A stretch of DNA of 35,505 nucleotides from Candidatus Woesebacteria bacterium RIFCSPLOWO2_01_FULL_39_10 (GTDB lineage Bacteria > Patescibacteriota > Microgenomatia > UBA8517): positions 18,604 through 54,108 of the forward strand of contig MGHC01000011.1 of assembly GCA_001793015.1 (NCBI GenBank). Direction: 5' to 3'. Position numbers and translations under genes: made by a program. Of the stretch, positions 18,903-27,392 are shown in pieces; position 1 is the stretch's first letter, and each line of letters opens with the position of its first letter. The notes below the pieces were generated by a model, which did not search any database, had not been told where the DNA came from, and saw nothing but the letters and a program-made list of their open reading frames with translations.

Positions 18903-19982
18903 ATGAAGGCAATAATTCCAACAGGCGGTCGCGGGACGCGAATGCAGCCACTCACTTTCTCGACAAATAAACACTTCATACCTATCGCAAATAAACCCCT
19001 TATTTTTTATCCAATAGAGTCAGTTGCAGAGGCGGGAATAAAGGATGTAATTATTACATATAACCCGGGTTGGCTTGAGATTGTACAAAAACATCTGGGA
19101 GACGGCAAAAGATGGGGATTAAATTTTACCTATGTACTTCAGGAGAAGCCTTTGGGGCTTGCTAACATAATTCAGGTTTGTGAAGAACATATCAAAGGAG
19201 ATAGGTTCTTCTTACATCTTGGAGATAACATATTCAGCGAAGGAATTAAAGAATTAGTTGAATATTTCGAAAAAGAAAAGCCCGATGGTTTGGTAGCCAA
19301 AATTAAGCATCCTGAAAATTGGCGATTGGGCGTGCCAATATTTGATAAAAAAGGAAGACTTATAGATTATTTAGAGAAACCTTCCAGACCGCCGAACGAT
19401 TATGCAATACCTGGAATTTATTTTTTTGATAGCTTAATTTTTAATTGTTTCAAAGGGAAAGATGAAATAAAACCTTCTGAAAGGGGAGAATACGAAATAG
19501 TGGAACCATATAAATGGCTTATTAAGAAGGGTTACCGTGTTGATGTTTTGGAGTATAAGGGTAAGTGGCTTGATCCGGGTAAATTTAACGACTGGATTGA
19601 AGCAAACCAGGTTCTTTTGGATAGGATCGCTAATGGAGAAATAAAAAGTAAAGTTGGAGTTGGAAATACTGTACAGGGAAGAGTAAGTATAGGAAGTGGT
19701 TGTAAAATTAAAAATTCAAATATGCGTGGGCCTTCAATAATTGGTGATAATGCGACAATTGTAAATTCATATGTAGGTCCATATTCTTCTATATCGAGTG
19801 ATTGTGATATTCAAAACAGCAGTTTAGAAAATAGTGTTCTAATGGAAGGAGTTAAAATTCTTAATGTTAAGCAGCCTATTGATAATAGTTTAATTGGATC
19901 TGGAACAGAAGTAACTGATGTAAACGGTCATTCAAATTGTCTGGAACTTTTTGTCGGCGAAAAAAGCCAAGTGAGACTTTAA
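18903..19982 (+). CDS. rmlA: glucose-1-phosphate thymidylyltransferase (long form with left-handed beta-helix-like C-terminus)
   Basis: MKAIIPTGGRGTRMQPLTFSTNKHFIPIANKP...HLGDNIF; hexapeptide-like C-terminus. Confidence 0.85.
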   Translation: MKAIIPTGGRGTRMQPLTFSTNKHFIPIANKPLIFYPIESVAEAGIKDVIITYNPGWLEIVQKHLGDGKRWGLNFTYVLQEKPLGLANIIQVCEEHIKGDRFFLHLGDNIFSEGIKELVEYFEKEKPDGLVAKIKHPENWRLGVPIFDKKGRLIDYLEKPSRPPNDYAIPGIYFFDSLIFNCFKGKDEIKPSERGEYEIVEPYKWLIKKGYRVDVLEYKGKWLDPGKFNDWIEANQVLLDRIANGEIKSKVGVGNTVQGRVSIGSGCKIKNSNMRGPSIIGDNATIVNSYVGPYSSISSDCDIQNSSLENSVLMEGVKILNVKQPIDNSLIGSGTEVTDVNGHSNCLELFVGEKSQVRL

Positions 19983-19993
19983 GTACTATATAC

Positions 19994-20020
19994 ACCATGC
20001 GGGGACTGTCCTTGTATGGT
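19994..20020 (+). other. imperfect long hairpin in the rmlA-rmlB intergenic spacer
   Basis: ACCATGCGGGGACTGTCCTTGTATGGT pairs along most of its length with three G-U wobbles; no T-tract follows. Confidence 0.5.
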
Positions 20021-20031
20021 AGTCGTACAAT

Positions 20032-21036
20032 ATGAAACTTTTAGTAACGGGTGGAGCAGGATTCATAGGAAGCAACTTCATCCGGTATTGGTTGGAAAAA
20101 TACCCAAAGGATAAAATTACCAATCTAGATAAGCTTACTTACGCAGGAAGATTGGAAACAACTGAGGATTTTTCAAAAAACAAAAACTACACATTTATAA
20201 AAGGTGATATTGGTGATTTAAAAACTACTCTAAAAGCAACAGAAGGAATTGAGGTGGTTGTGAACTTTGCGGCAGAGTCCCACAACGATCGTGCAATTCA
20301 GGATCCGGGTATCTTTGTTCGGACAAACGTTCTTGGAACTCAAATTTTGCTCGAGGCAGCCAAAAGGCAAAATGTAAAAAGATTTCACCACATTTCAACA
20401 TGCGAAGTATTTGGAGAATTAGAACTTAATGAGAAACGTGCTTTTAAGGAAGAAGATCCTTTTCGTCCAAGAACTCCTTACAATGCATCGAAAGCAGCGG
20501 CTGATCATGTTGTAATGGCTTACTACCATACTTTTGGATCCCCAGTAACAATTAGTCATTGTTCAAATAATTATGGTCCATATCAATTTCCTGAAAAAAT
20601 TATTCCTCGATTTATTACAAACCTGATTGATAACCAAAAGATACCCCTTTATAAAAGTAGTCAGAATCGCAGAGAGTGGATTTATGTGGACGACCACAAC
20701 GAGGCTGTGGATATTGTAATTAGAAAAGGTAAGGTTGGTGAGATGTATAGCATAGGAACTGGGGTTGAAAAAAGTGTTGAAGATATTGCCGACTCTTTAC
20801 TGAAAATTTTTGGAAAACCCAAAAGTTATAAAAAGTATGTTCCCGACCGTGCGGGGCACGACAAACGCTATCTTCTCTCAACTAAAAAAATAAGAAGCGA
20901 GTTGGGATGGAAGGCAAAATATGAGTTTGATGCCTATCTTGAAAAAACAGTAGAATGGTATAAGGAAAATGAGTGGTGGTGGAGGCCTTTAAAAAAGGAA
21001 GCGGAGGCTCTTTACGCTAAAACCGGTCAAAAATGA
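20032..21036 (+). CDS. rmlB: dTDP-glucose 4,6-dehydratase
   Basis: MKLLVTGGAGFIGSNFIRYWL...NFAAESHNDRAI...TPYNASKAAADHVVMAYYHTFG. Confidence 0.93.
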   Translation: MKLLVTGGAGFIGSNFIRYWLEKYPKDKITNLDKLTYAGRLETTEDFSKNKNYTFIKGDIGDLKTTLKATEGIEVVVNFAAESHNDRAIQDPGIFVRTNVLGTQILLEAAKRQNVKRFHHISTCEVFGELELNEKRAFKEEDPFRPRTPYNASKAAADHVVMAYYHTFGSPVTISHCSNNYGPYQFPEKIIPRFITNLIDNQKIPLYKSSQNRREWIYVDDHNEAVDIVIRKGKVGEMYSIGTGVEKSVEDIADSLLKIFGKPKSYKKYVPDRAGHDKRYLLSTKKIRSELGWKAKYEFDAYLEKTVEWYKENEWWWRPLKKEAEALYAKTGQK

Positions 21037-21590
21037 GCGACACTATCAAAAAAACTTCTATCCCTGGGCTTTTATTGATTGAACGACCGACATATCCTGA
21101 TGAGCGGGGATTTTTCCACGAAATATTTCGTTTGAATGAATTGGAAGAAGTTATTGGGCGTAAGTTTAATCCGGTTCAGTGGAGCCATTCATATTCACTT
21201 CCAAAAGTAATAAGAGCAATTCACACCGAAGAATGGCAAAAAATAATTTATCCGGTTACAGGAAAAGTCTTTGCCGCCTTTGTCGACACAAGGCCGGATT
21301 CTAAGACTTTCAAAAAAGTAGAAACTTTCATATTTGATAATAGTAAAAAAGACTCTCCACATACTGCGATTTATGTTGCTCCAGGAGTTGGAAACTCGGT
21401 TTGCGTTTTGGGCGATAAACCCTTACATTACATGTATATCGTTGATGAGTATTGGGACAACAGTAAGGCAAAAGGGATTGCCTGGAACGATCCTGACTTG
21501 GCAATTGAGTGGCCAATAAAAGATCCGATAATTTCAGAAAGAGATAGAAAAAACCCGACCTTACGGGAACTTTATCCTGAGAAATTTTGA
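21033..21590 (+). CDS. rmlC: dTDP-4-dehydrorhamnose 3,5-epimerase family protein
   Basis: DERGFFHEIFR...QWSHSYSLPKVIRAIHTE...; ATGA overlap with rmlB. Confidence 0.85.
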   Translation: MSDTIKKTSIPGLLLIERPTYPDERGFFHEIFRLNELEEVIGRKFNPVQWSHSYSLPKVIRAIHTEEWQKIIYPVTGKVFAAFVDTRPDSKTFKKVETFIFDNSKKDSPHTAIYVAPGVGNSVCVLGDKPLHYMYIVDEYWDNSKAKGIAWNDPDLAIEWPIKDPIISERDRKNPTLRELYPEKF

Positions 21591-21605
21591 TAACAACAAA
21601 CTTTA

Positions 21606-21634
21606 TTTACTTCTTTTCTTAATTAACTTATAAT
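21606..21634 (+). promoter_or_regulatory. promoter TTTACT-N17-TATAAT, predicted leaderless start
   Basis: -10 at 21629-21634, ATG at 21643. Confidence 0.65.
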
Positions 21635-21642
21635 ACAAATTA

Positions 21643-21888
21643 ATGGCAGTAGAAAAATTAGAGGGAAGAGCAGAACAAGATCCTGGTAGTGTGGAGCGCG
21701 AACCGGAGCAACCTCTTTATGGGGGTTGGGTTACAACTCCAGAAAGAGCTAAAAGATTCAGTTCTGCCACTACTAACCCTTTAGATCCGAACAGGCGTAC
21801 AGAAGAACTAATTCCACTCACAAGTAAAGGTGGAGACGCAGTTCCAATGGGTAGACCTTCTCGTACTGAAGGACCAAAAGCCGAATAA
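21643..21888 (+). CDS. small hydrophilic protein of unknown function (81 aa)
   Basis: Own promoter; placed between rmlC- and rmlD-like genes; no recognised family. Confidence 0.6.
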   Translation: MAVEKLEGRAEQDPGSVEREPEQPLYGGWVTTPERAKRFSSATTNPLDPNRRTEELIPLTSKGGDAVPMGRPSRTEGPKAE

Positions 21889-21910
21889 AGTACACTCCAA
21901 AAAGTATTAG

Positions 21911-21939
21911 TTTACCTTTTAGATAGAAATTGCGATAAT
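21911..21939 (+). promoter_or_regulatory. promoter TTTACC-N17-GATAAT, predicted leaderless GTG start
   Basis: -35 at 21911-21916, -10 at 21934-21939, GTG at 21948. Confidence 0.55.
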
Positions 21940-21947
21940 AGTTAATT

Positions 21948-22865
21948 GTGAAAGGTTTAATTTTAGTTACGGGTTCTGAGGGACTAGTTGGATCCAGATT
22001 TGTTGAAATTTCCGAAAGGAAAAACTTTTTACATCTTCCAAAACAAGTTGAGTTGGATATCACAAACCCTTCCGAAATTAAAGCCGTACTTTCCAGTTAC
22101 AATTTTTCCGCTGTTGTCCATTTCGCAGCTTTCACCGACCTTAATGCGGCCGAAGAAGAAAGAGGAAATAAAGATGGCGCTTGCTGGCAGGTAAATGTCG
22201 AAGGGACTCGAAATCTTGTCGAGGCAGTAAGGCCTTATAAAGCAAAAGTCCACTTTGTCCATATTTCAACGGATGGAGTATTTTCCGGAAATTCGGATGA
22301 CCCAGGACCGTACAAAGAGGATCACCCGCGCGAGACTGATCCAACGAGAGTGACTTGGTATGGCTTCACGAAGGGAGAGGCAGAAAAGGCTGTTCAAGAA
22401 GTTTTGGGAGATTCTGCAACAATTTTAAGAATAATATATCCAGTGAGAACAGAATTTGAGGGTAAACTTGATTTTTTGAGAAAACCTTTAAAACTTTATG
22501 ACGAAGGTAAGTTATATCCAATGTTCACGGATCAGCAAATTTCAGTAAGTTTTATTGATGAAGTTTGTAAAGCACTCGATAAGATAATTATTGACGGCCA
22601 CAAAGGAATATTTCACGCGTGCTCTGATACTACAACTCCCCATAAGCTAATTTCTTATATGCTGGAAAAAACCCGAGGTGTAACAAATGCCGTTGAGGGT
22701 ACAACATTGAGAGAGTTTTTGGAAAAAACAGGAAATCCTTCCTATCGCTATCCGAAATTTGGCGGCTTAAAAGTAGGAGTTACGGAAGCAAAACTTGGAA
22801 TCAAATTCAGCACATGGCGCGAAATAGTAGATAAACTAGTTACTCAAGGCTTGGGAGAAAAATAA
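21948..22865 (+). CDS. rmlD: dTDP-4-dehydrorhamnose reductase-like SDR
   Basis: LILVTGSEGLVGSRF...VVHFAAFTDLNAAEEE...WYGFTKGEAEKAV; GTG start. Confidence 0.8.
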   Translation: MKGLILVTGSEGLVGSRFVEISERKNFLHLPKQVELDITNPSEIKAVLSSYNFSAVVHFAAFTDLNAAEEERGNKDGACWQVNVEGTRNLVEAVRPYKAKVHFVHISTDGVFSGNSDDPGPYKEDHPRETDPTRVTWYGFTKGEAEKAVQEVLGDSATILRIIYPVRTEFEGKLDFLRKPLKLYDEGKLYPMFTDQQISVSFIDEVCKALDKIIIDGHKGIFHACSDTTTPHKLISYMLEKTRGVTNAVEGTTLREFLEKTGNPSYRYPKFGGLKVGVTEAKLGIKFSTWREIVDKLVTQGLGEK

Positions 22866-22867
22866 TT

Positions 22868-23584
22868 TTACTTCTTTCTTGTACTTTTACGAGCGTGTTC
22901 TACCTTCCATTTTTCAATTTCTTTGTGATTTCCTGATAATAAAACATCAGGAACTTTCCACTCTTTATAATTTTCGGGTCGAGTGTATTGAGGATATTCG
23001 GTTGAGGTGATTAGTGATAAGCGGAGCTTGGTCAGCTTCGCTGGTTGGTGATTGGTGATTGGTGAGAAGGACTCTTCGGACAGGGATTGGGGGTTACCCA
23101 AAACTCCGGGGATAAGGCGAACTACCGTATCGACTAAAACCATAGCAGGAAGTTCACCGCCTGTGAGCACGTATTCTCCGATTGAAACTTCTTCATCAGC
23201 GAGGTGCTCTGCAACTCTTTCGTCTACCCCTTCATAATGTCCAGCAATTAAAATTAGCTGATCAAGCTTCGAATATTCAAGTGCTTTTTTCTGGGTAAAG
23301 ATCTTTCCCTTGGCAGAAAGTAAAATAATTCTCCCCTTTTCCTTTTTGGAAATTGGAAATTGGAAATTGGAAATTGCGCGGTCGACAATGTCGACGCGGA
23401 TAATCATTCCAGGGCCTCCTCCATACGGCCTATCATCAACAGTTTTGTGAGTATCTTTTGACCAGGCTCTTAAGTCGTGAATATTTATTTCGACCAAATT
23501 ATCGTCTTTTGCTTTTTTAAGCATAGATGTGTCAAAAGGCCCTTTAAACATGTCGGGAAAAATCGTCAAAATATCAATCTTCAT
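22868..23584 (-). CDS. trmD: tRNA (guanine-N1)-methyltransferase with two in-frame repeat insertions
   Basis: MKIDILTIFPDMF...VDDRPYGGGPGM...GHYEGVDERV...SIGEYVLTGGELPAMVLVD...YPQYTRPENY...VPDVLLSGNH; start at 23584 preferred over the upstream ATG at 23602. Confidence 0.95.
   Translation of the reverse strand: MKIDILTIFPDMFKGPFDTSMLKKAKDDNLVEINIHDLRAWSKDTHKTVDDRPYGGGPGMIIRVDIVDRAISNFQFPISKKEKGRIILLSAKGKIFTQKKALEYSKLDQLILIAGHYEGVDERVAEHLADEEVSIGEYVLTGGELPAMVLVDTVVRLIPGVLGNPQSLSEESFSPITNHQPAKLTKLRLSLITSTEYPQYTRPENYKEWKVPDVLLSGNHKEIEKWKVEHARKSTRKK
23009..23065 (-). repeat. in-CDS element in trmD: hairpin AGCGGAGC-TTGGTCA-GCTTCGCT (23020-23042) plus GGTGATT heptamers (23047-23065, about 2.7 copies)
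   Basis: Tandem heptamer and 8-bp stem read directly from the plus strand. Confidence 0.8.
23348..23398 (-). repeat. in-CDS element in trmD: (GGAAATT)x4 (23348-23375) next to hairpin CGCGgTCGAC-AAT-GTCGACGCG (23377-23398)
   Basis: Four exact 7-bp copies; 9-bp stem with one bulge. Confidence 0.85.
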
Positions 23585-23604
23585 GGCTATAGTATACTTC
23601 AACT
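23585..23604. promoter_or_regulatory. bidirectional promoter with shared palindromic -10 AGTATACT (23591-23598)
   Basis: TATACT on each strand, each followed by exactly 6 nt and then ATG of the divergent genes. Confidence 0.7.
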
Positions 23605-24363
23605 ATGTATCAAATTCCCGAACTTCTTAGATTTCCAAAACTCTTCCACTCATTTTCAACAATTGACGAAGGAAATATGGCAAACTCAATACTCTATAAG
23701 GTTAGAAATTTTGATCAGGTTGTAAAAAACAGGGAAAAGTTTCTTTCTAAACCTGGTCTTTCAATTGACTCGTGTATCTGCATGTGGGTACAACATAGGG
23801 ATCGGGTGACTATTGCAGATCAAAAAGTGGCAGGAGTTAGTATGAGAGATTATAACTATGCGGTTAAGGTTGACGGGTTAGTAACTAACGAGAAAGGATT
23901 ATATCTTTTTCTCTTGGTTGCTGATTGCCTGCCTTTAATTATTTACGATCCGAAAAAAGAAATTGTTGCAAACGTCCATGCTGGTTGGAAAGGAGTGGAT
24001 TTGGAAATTGCGAAAAAGGCTGTAAAGAAAATGAAGGCCGAATATGAATGTAAACCTAAAAATATTGTGGTAGGAATAGGGCCATGTGTTTACAAAGAAT
24101 CATTTGTGAAAGAAAATCCAAGTCAAAAAGACGATCCAAGATGGAGCGAATTTATCAATAAGGTCGGACCTTATTACGAAGTTGATTTAGTAGGTTTTAC
24201 TAAAAAACAATTAATTGACTGCGGAGTTGCCGAAGAAAATATTTTTGACAGCAAAATCGACACTATTAGAGATAAGCATTTTTTCTCCCACTTTAGAGAT
24301 GCGAAAGAAGGACATAAAGACAAAGGAAGATTTGCTTCTGTCGTCGGTTTAAGATCCAACTAG
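23605..24363 (+). CDS. pgeF: PgeF/YfiH-family multicopper-oxidase-domain protein (purine nucleoside phosphorylase/laccase domain)
   Basis: VADCLPLIIYDP...VHAGWKG...VGIGPCVYKESF. Confidence 0.9.
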   Translation: MYQIPELLRFPKLFHSFSTIDEGNMANSILYKVRNFDQVVKNREKFLSKPGLSIDSCICMWVQHRDRVTIADQKVAGVSMRDYNYAVKVDGLVTNEKGLYLFLLVADCLPLIIYDPKKEIVANVHAGWKGVDLEIAKKAVKKMKAEYECKPKNIVVGIGPCVYKESFVKENPSQKDDPRWSEFINKVGPYYEVDLVGFTKKQLIDCGVAEENIFDSKIDTIRDKHFFSHFRDAKEGHKDKGRFASVVGLRSN

Positions 24364-24396
24364 AAATTGTTTCTCTTTAGGTATAAAATGTCTTGG

Positions 24397-24419
24397 CGCT
24401 ATGTAAATAGCGTTTTTTT
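24397..24419 (+). terminator. rho-independent terminator CGCTAT-GTAA-ATAGCG-TTTTTTT
   Basis: 6-bp perfect stem, 4-nt loop, T7. Confidence 0.8.
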
Positions 24420-24441
24420 ATGCAATAGTGTGTGGCAATAT

Positions 24442-25479
24442 ATGGATGATAAAAGACAGAAACCTAATATTTTAAGAAGAATATTTAAAACCAGAAGACG
24501 ATTAATTCTTGTTTTGGTAATAATCGTTGTAGCAATATTAGGAGCAAGATTTATTGTATCAGGAAGAAACGGTGAGGTTGAAACTGCACGAGTATACAAA
24601 GGTACAGTACAAGAGGAATTGATTTTATCAGGAGAAATCAGAGCAGAGGAACACGCGAGTCTTTCCTTTCTTTCTTCAGGGGAACTTAATTTTGTGGGTG
24701 TGGCAGAGGGGCAAGTTGCTAAAAAAGGAGAGGTTTTGGCTAAATTAGATTCCACCAATACTCAACAAACATTTTTGCAGGCAGAGTCAGATCTGCGAAG
24801 GTATGATGCATCGTTAGCCAAAACATACGACGATGTTCAAGGACACGAAAATGATGAAAGTTTTAATCAACGTGAAACAAGAACGATTGCTGAAACAAAT
24901 AGAGATAAAGCCTATAGAGCTTATGTAATTGCGCGAAAAAATTTGACAAGCTTATCCCTTAAGGCACCGTTTGATGGAGTGGTCACAAATATTACACATC
25001 CTTTCACAGGAATAAATACGACCCTTACTGAGTCTCAAATTGAAATTGTTAATCCAAAAACAATTTATTTTGCGGTTAGCGCAGACCAATCAGAAGTTAC
25101 AGATTTAAAAATCGGTCAAAAAGTAAAAGTTGTACTTGATCCATTTTCAGATGAGGAAATAGAAGGCGAAGTTATTTATATAAGTTTTACCCCAAAATCG
25201 GGTGAGGTGGGAACAATATACGAGGTTAAAGTGAAGTTATCTTCAAATATCAATATACAAAAAGTAAGAATAGGTATGTCTGGTGACGCAAAATTTATAC
25301 TTATCGAAAAAGACGCTGTTTTGTTTGTGCCTCCTAATTTTGTTAAAACAGATGCAAAAGGAAGATATGTAAATCTTGGAAAAAAGAATAATAAAGTATA
25401 CGTAAAAACTGGTTTAGAGGGGGAAAAAAGAATTGAAATTAAGGGAGACATAAAAGAGGGCGACATGGTATATGATTAA
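24442..25479 (+). CDS. MacA/HlyD-like periplasmic adaptor (efflux RND/ABC type)
   Basis: N-terminal TM; SGEIRAEEHASLSFLSSGEL...EGQVAKKGEVLAKLD; LKAPFDGVVTNI; ATG at 24442 preferred over track start 24367. Confidence 0.85.
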   Translation: MDDKRQKPNILRRIFKTRRRLILVLVIIVVAILGARFIVSGRNGEVETARVYKGTVQEELILSGEIRAEEHASLSFLSSGELNFVGVAEGQVAKKGEVLAKLDSTNTQQTFLQAESDLRRYDASLAKTYDDVQGHENDESFNQRETRTIAETNRDKAYRAYVIARKNLTSLSLKAPFDGVVTNITHPFTGINTTLTESQIEIVNPKTIYFAVSADQSEVTDLKIGQKVKVVLDPFSDEEIEGEVIYISFTPKSGEVGTIYEVKVKLSSNINIQKVRIGMSGDAKFILIEKDAVLFVPPNFVKTDAKGRYVNLGKKNNKVYVKTGLEGEKRIEIKGDIKEGDMVYD

Positions 25480-26149
25480 GTTAGTAAATGTATGCAAATC
25501 TTATTTTTTGGGAGATGAGGAAGTTAAAGCAGTATGCAATATAAATTTAGAAATTAAAGACAAAGATTATATTGGAATATTAGGTACATCAGGTTCTGGA
25601 AAATCTACACTTATGTACCTTATTGGTTTACTTGAGCAGCCTACTTCCGGAAAAGTTATTTTAGAGGGAAAAGATGTATCTAAACTTTCTGATACCGATC
25701 TTTCCAAGATTCGTAATAAGACAGTTGGATTTGTTTTTCAGCAGTTTAATCTAATAAATCGATTTACAGTTCTTGAGAACGTTTTACTTCCTACTAAATA
25801 CAGCAAGCGCGATCTCGACTTTGATCCAATAAAGCGTGCGGATGAGTTACTCACTCACTTTGGAATATTTGATAGAAGGAATTTTTTCCCAAACAAGATT
25901 TCTGGAGGGCAGCAACAAAGAGTAGCAATAGCGAGGGCACTTATTATGAAACCGAAAGTAATTCTTGCGGATGAGCCGACAGGAAATTTGGATAGTAAAA
26001 CTGGGGATGAGATTATCAAACTTCTTAGCTCTTTGAATAAGGAGTTGGGTGTAACAGTAATTATTGTTACTCATGAGAAAGAAATTGCAAAAAAGACCAA
26101 AAGGCGAATATATATTAAGGATGGGAAAATTGTTGAGAAGTATCTATAA
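25472..26149 (+). CDS. MacB/LolD-type ABC transporter ATPase
   Basis: GTSGSGKST Walker [15 protein letters not shown] signature, [12 protein letters not shown] Walker B. Confidence 0.95.
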   Translation: MIKLVNVCKSYFLGDEEVKAVCNINLEIKDKDYIGILGTSGSGKSTLMYLIGLLEQPTSGKVILEGKDVSKLSDTDLSKIRNKTVGFVFQQFNLINRFTVLENVLLPTKYSKRDLDFDPIKRADELLTHFGIFDRRNFFPNKISGGQQQRVAIARALIMKPKVILADEPTGNLDSKTGDEIIKLLSSLNKELGVTVIIVTHEKEIAKKTKRRIYIKDGKIVEKYL

Positions 26150-26153
26150 GATT

Positions 26154-27368
26154 ATGAAAATACAAAATGGTTGGCATTTAGTCAAGGCAGCTCTTGAGGG
26201 TTTCAAGAGAAATAAGGTAAGGAGTTTATTAACATCACTTGGAATTATGATTGGTGTACTCTCTGTGGTTCTTCTAATAGCACTTGGGTTAGGACTTAAA
26301 AATTATTTAAGACAGCAGTTTGAAAGCTTGGGAGCAAATTTAGTAATTATTTTTCCTGGAAATATTTCTTCAAGTGAAGAAGGTGGGGGAATTGCGAATT
26401 TCGGACCGGGGTTTGCAGGGGGTGCTGACTTTGACGAGAAAGATTACTTGAGCTTAACTCGTATAAGCGAAGCAGATTATGTCGTTCCCTTGTTTATGAA
26501 AAGTAGCGTGATTGAGTCTGAGACAGAAAGGAAATTTGGATATTTCATGGGCACAAATGAACAAGCTTTTAAAATACTGAATTTAGAAACATTAGAGGGA
26601 AAGTTTTTTACAAAAAGCGATTTAACAGCACGGACAAAAGTTGCGGTCTTGGGGCAAAACCTGGCCGACGGTCTTTATGAAGATTCGAAAGACGCTGTAG
26701 GGAAAACAATAAGGGTTGGTGAACAGCGTTTTAAAGTAATAGGAGTAGCCAAAAAAAAGGGTGATCGTGAGCAAGACAATGGTGTTATAACTCCCTACAA
26801 AACCTCTTTTGGAACACTAAATTCTGGTAAAACCTTTTTTACAATTTATTTGGGTACAACAGATGAGAAGAGCATTGAAGTGATTAAAAGACGGGCTGAG
26901 GAGATACTTCTTAAACGCTACAAAAAAGGGGACTTCACAGTTACCGAGCAAACTGAGATTCTTTCAACGGTTAATCAAATATTTTCAATTGTAAACGCGA
27001 TACTTGTGGCTATTGGATCAATATCACTTTTGGTTGGAGGAATTGGCATAATGAATATCATGTATGCTACAGTTACTGAACGTACTAAAGAAGTCGGTAT
27101 TAGACGGGCTGTTGGAGCAACTCAGTGGGATATTTTAAAGCAATTTTTGACTGAAAGTGTTCTTCTTTCAATTTTCGGAGGTAGTCTAGGATTGATCATC
27201 GCATCATTAATAGTATTGATTGTTCGTAGATTTTTCCCGGTCTCTCTTAATCTTTTGGCAGTATTTATAGCAATAGCCGTTTCTTCAGGAATTGGAATAT
27301 TTTTTGGAGTATTCCCCGCCCGTCGCGCAGCAAAGCTTCCGCCGATTGAGGCTATTCGGTACGAATAG
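26154..27368 (+). CDS. MacB-like/FtsX-domain ABC permease
   Basis: FKRNKVRSLLTSLGIMIGV...TVTERTKEVGIRRAVGAT...PPIEAIRYE*; ATG at 26154 preferred over track start 26064. Confidence 0.93.
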   Translation: MKIQNGWHLVKAALEGFKRNKVRSLLTSLGIMIGVLSVVLLIALGLGLKNYLRQQFESLGANLVIIFPGNISSSEEGGGIANFGPGFAGGADFDEKDYLSLTRISEADYVVPLFMKSSVIESETERKFGYFMGTNEQAFKILNLETLEGKFFTKSDLTARTKVAVLGQNLADGLYEDSKDAVGKTIRVGEQRFKVIGVAKKKGDREQDNGVITPYKTSFGTLNSGKTFFTIYLGTTDEKSIEVIKRRAEEILLKRYKKGDFTVTEQTEILSTVNQIFSIVNAILVAIGSISLLVGGIGIMNIMYATVTERTKEVGIRRAVGATQWDILKQFLTESVLLSIFGGSLGLIIASLIVLIVRRFFPVSLNLLAVFIAIAVSSGIGIFFGVFPARRAAKLPPIEAIRYE

Positions 27369-27370
27369 CC
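27350..27370 (+). other. perfect hairpin GGCTATTCG-GTA-CGAATAGCC spanning the MacB-like stop codon
   Basis: 9-bp perfect stem; TAG at 27366-27368 lies in the 3' arm. Confidence 0.8.
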
Positions 27371-27392
27371 GAAATACTGAGCTTGTCGAAGT

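Noticed and set aside
19142-19162. AAGCCTTTGGGGCTT inverted repeat in rmlA
   Set aside because: Encodes the conserved EKPLGLA motif of nucleotidyltransferases; no need to invoke a repeat insertion.
24382-24442. Third promoter-hairpin-T7 leader upstream of the MacA-like gene
   Set aside because: The possible -10 (TATAAA 24382-24387) has no convincing -35, and the hairpin is best explained as the pgeF terminator.
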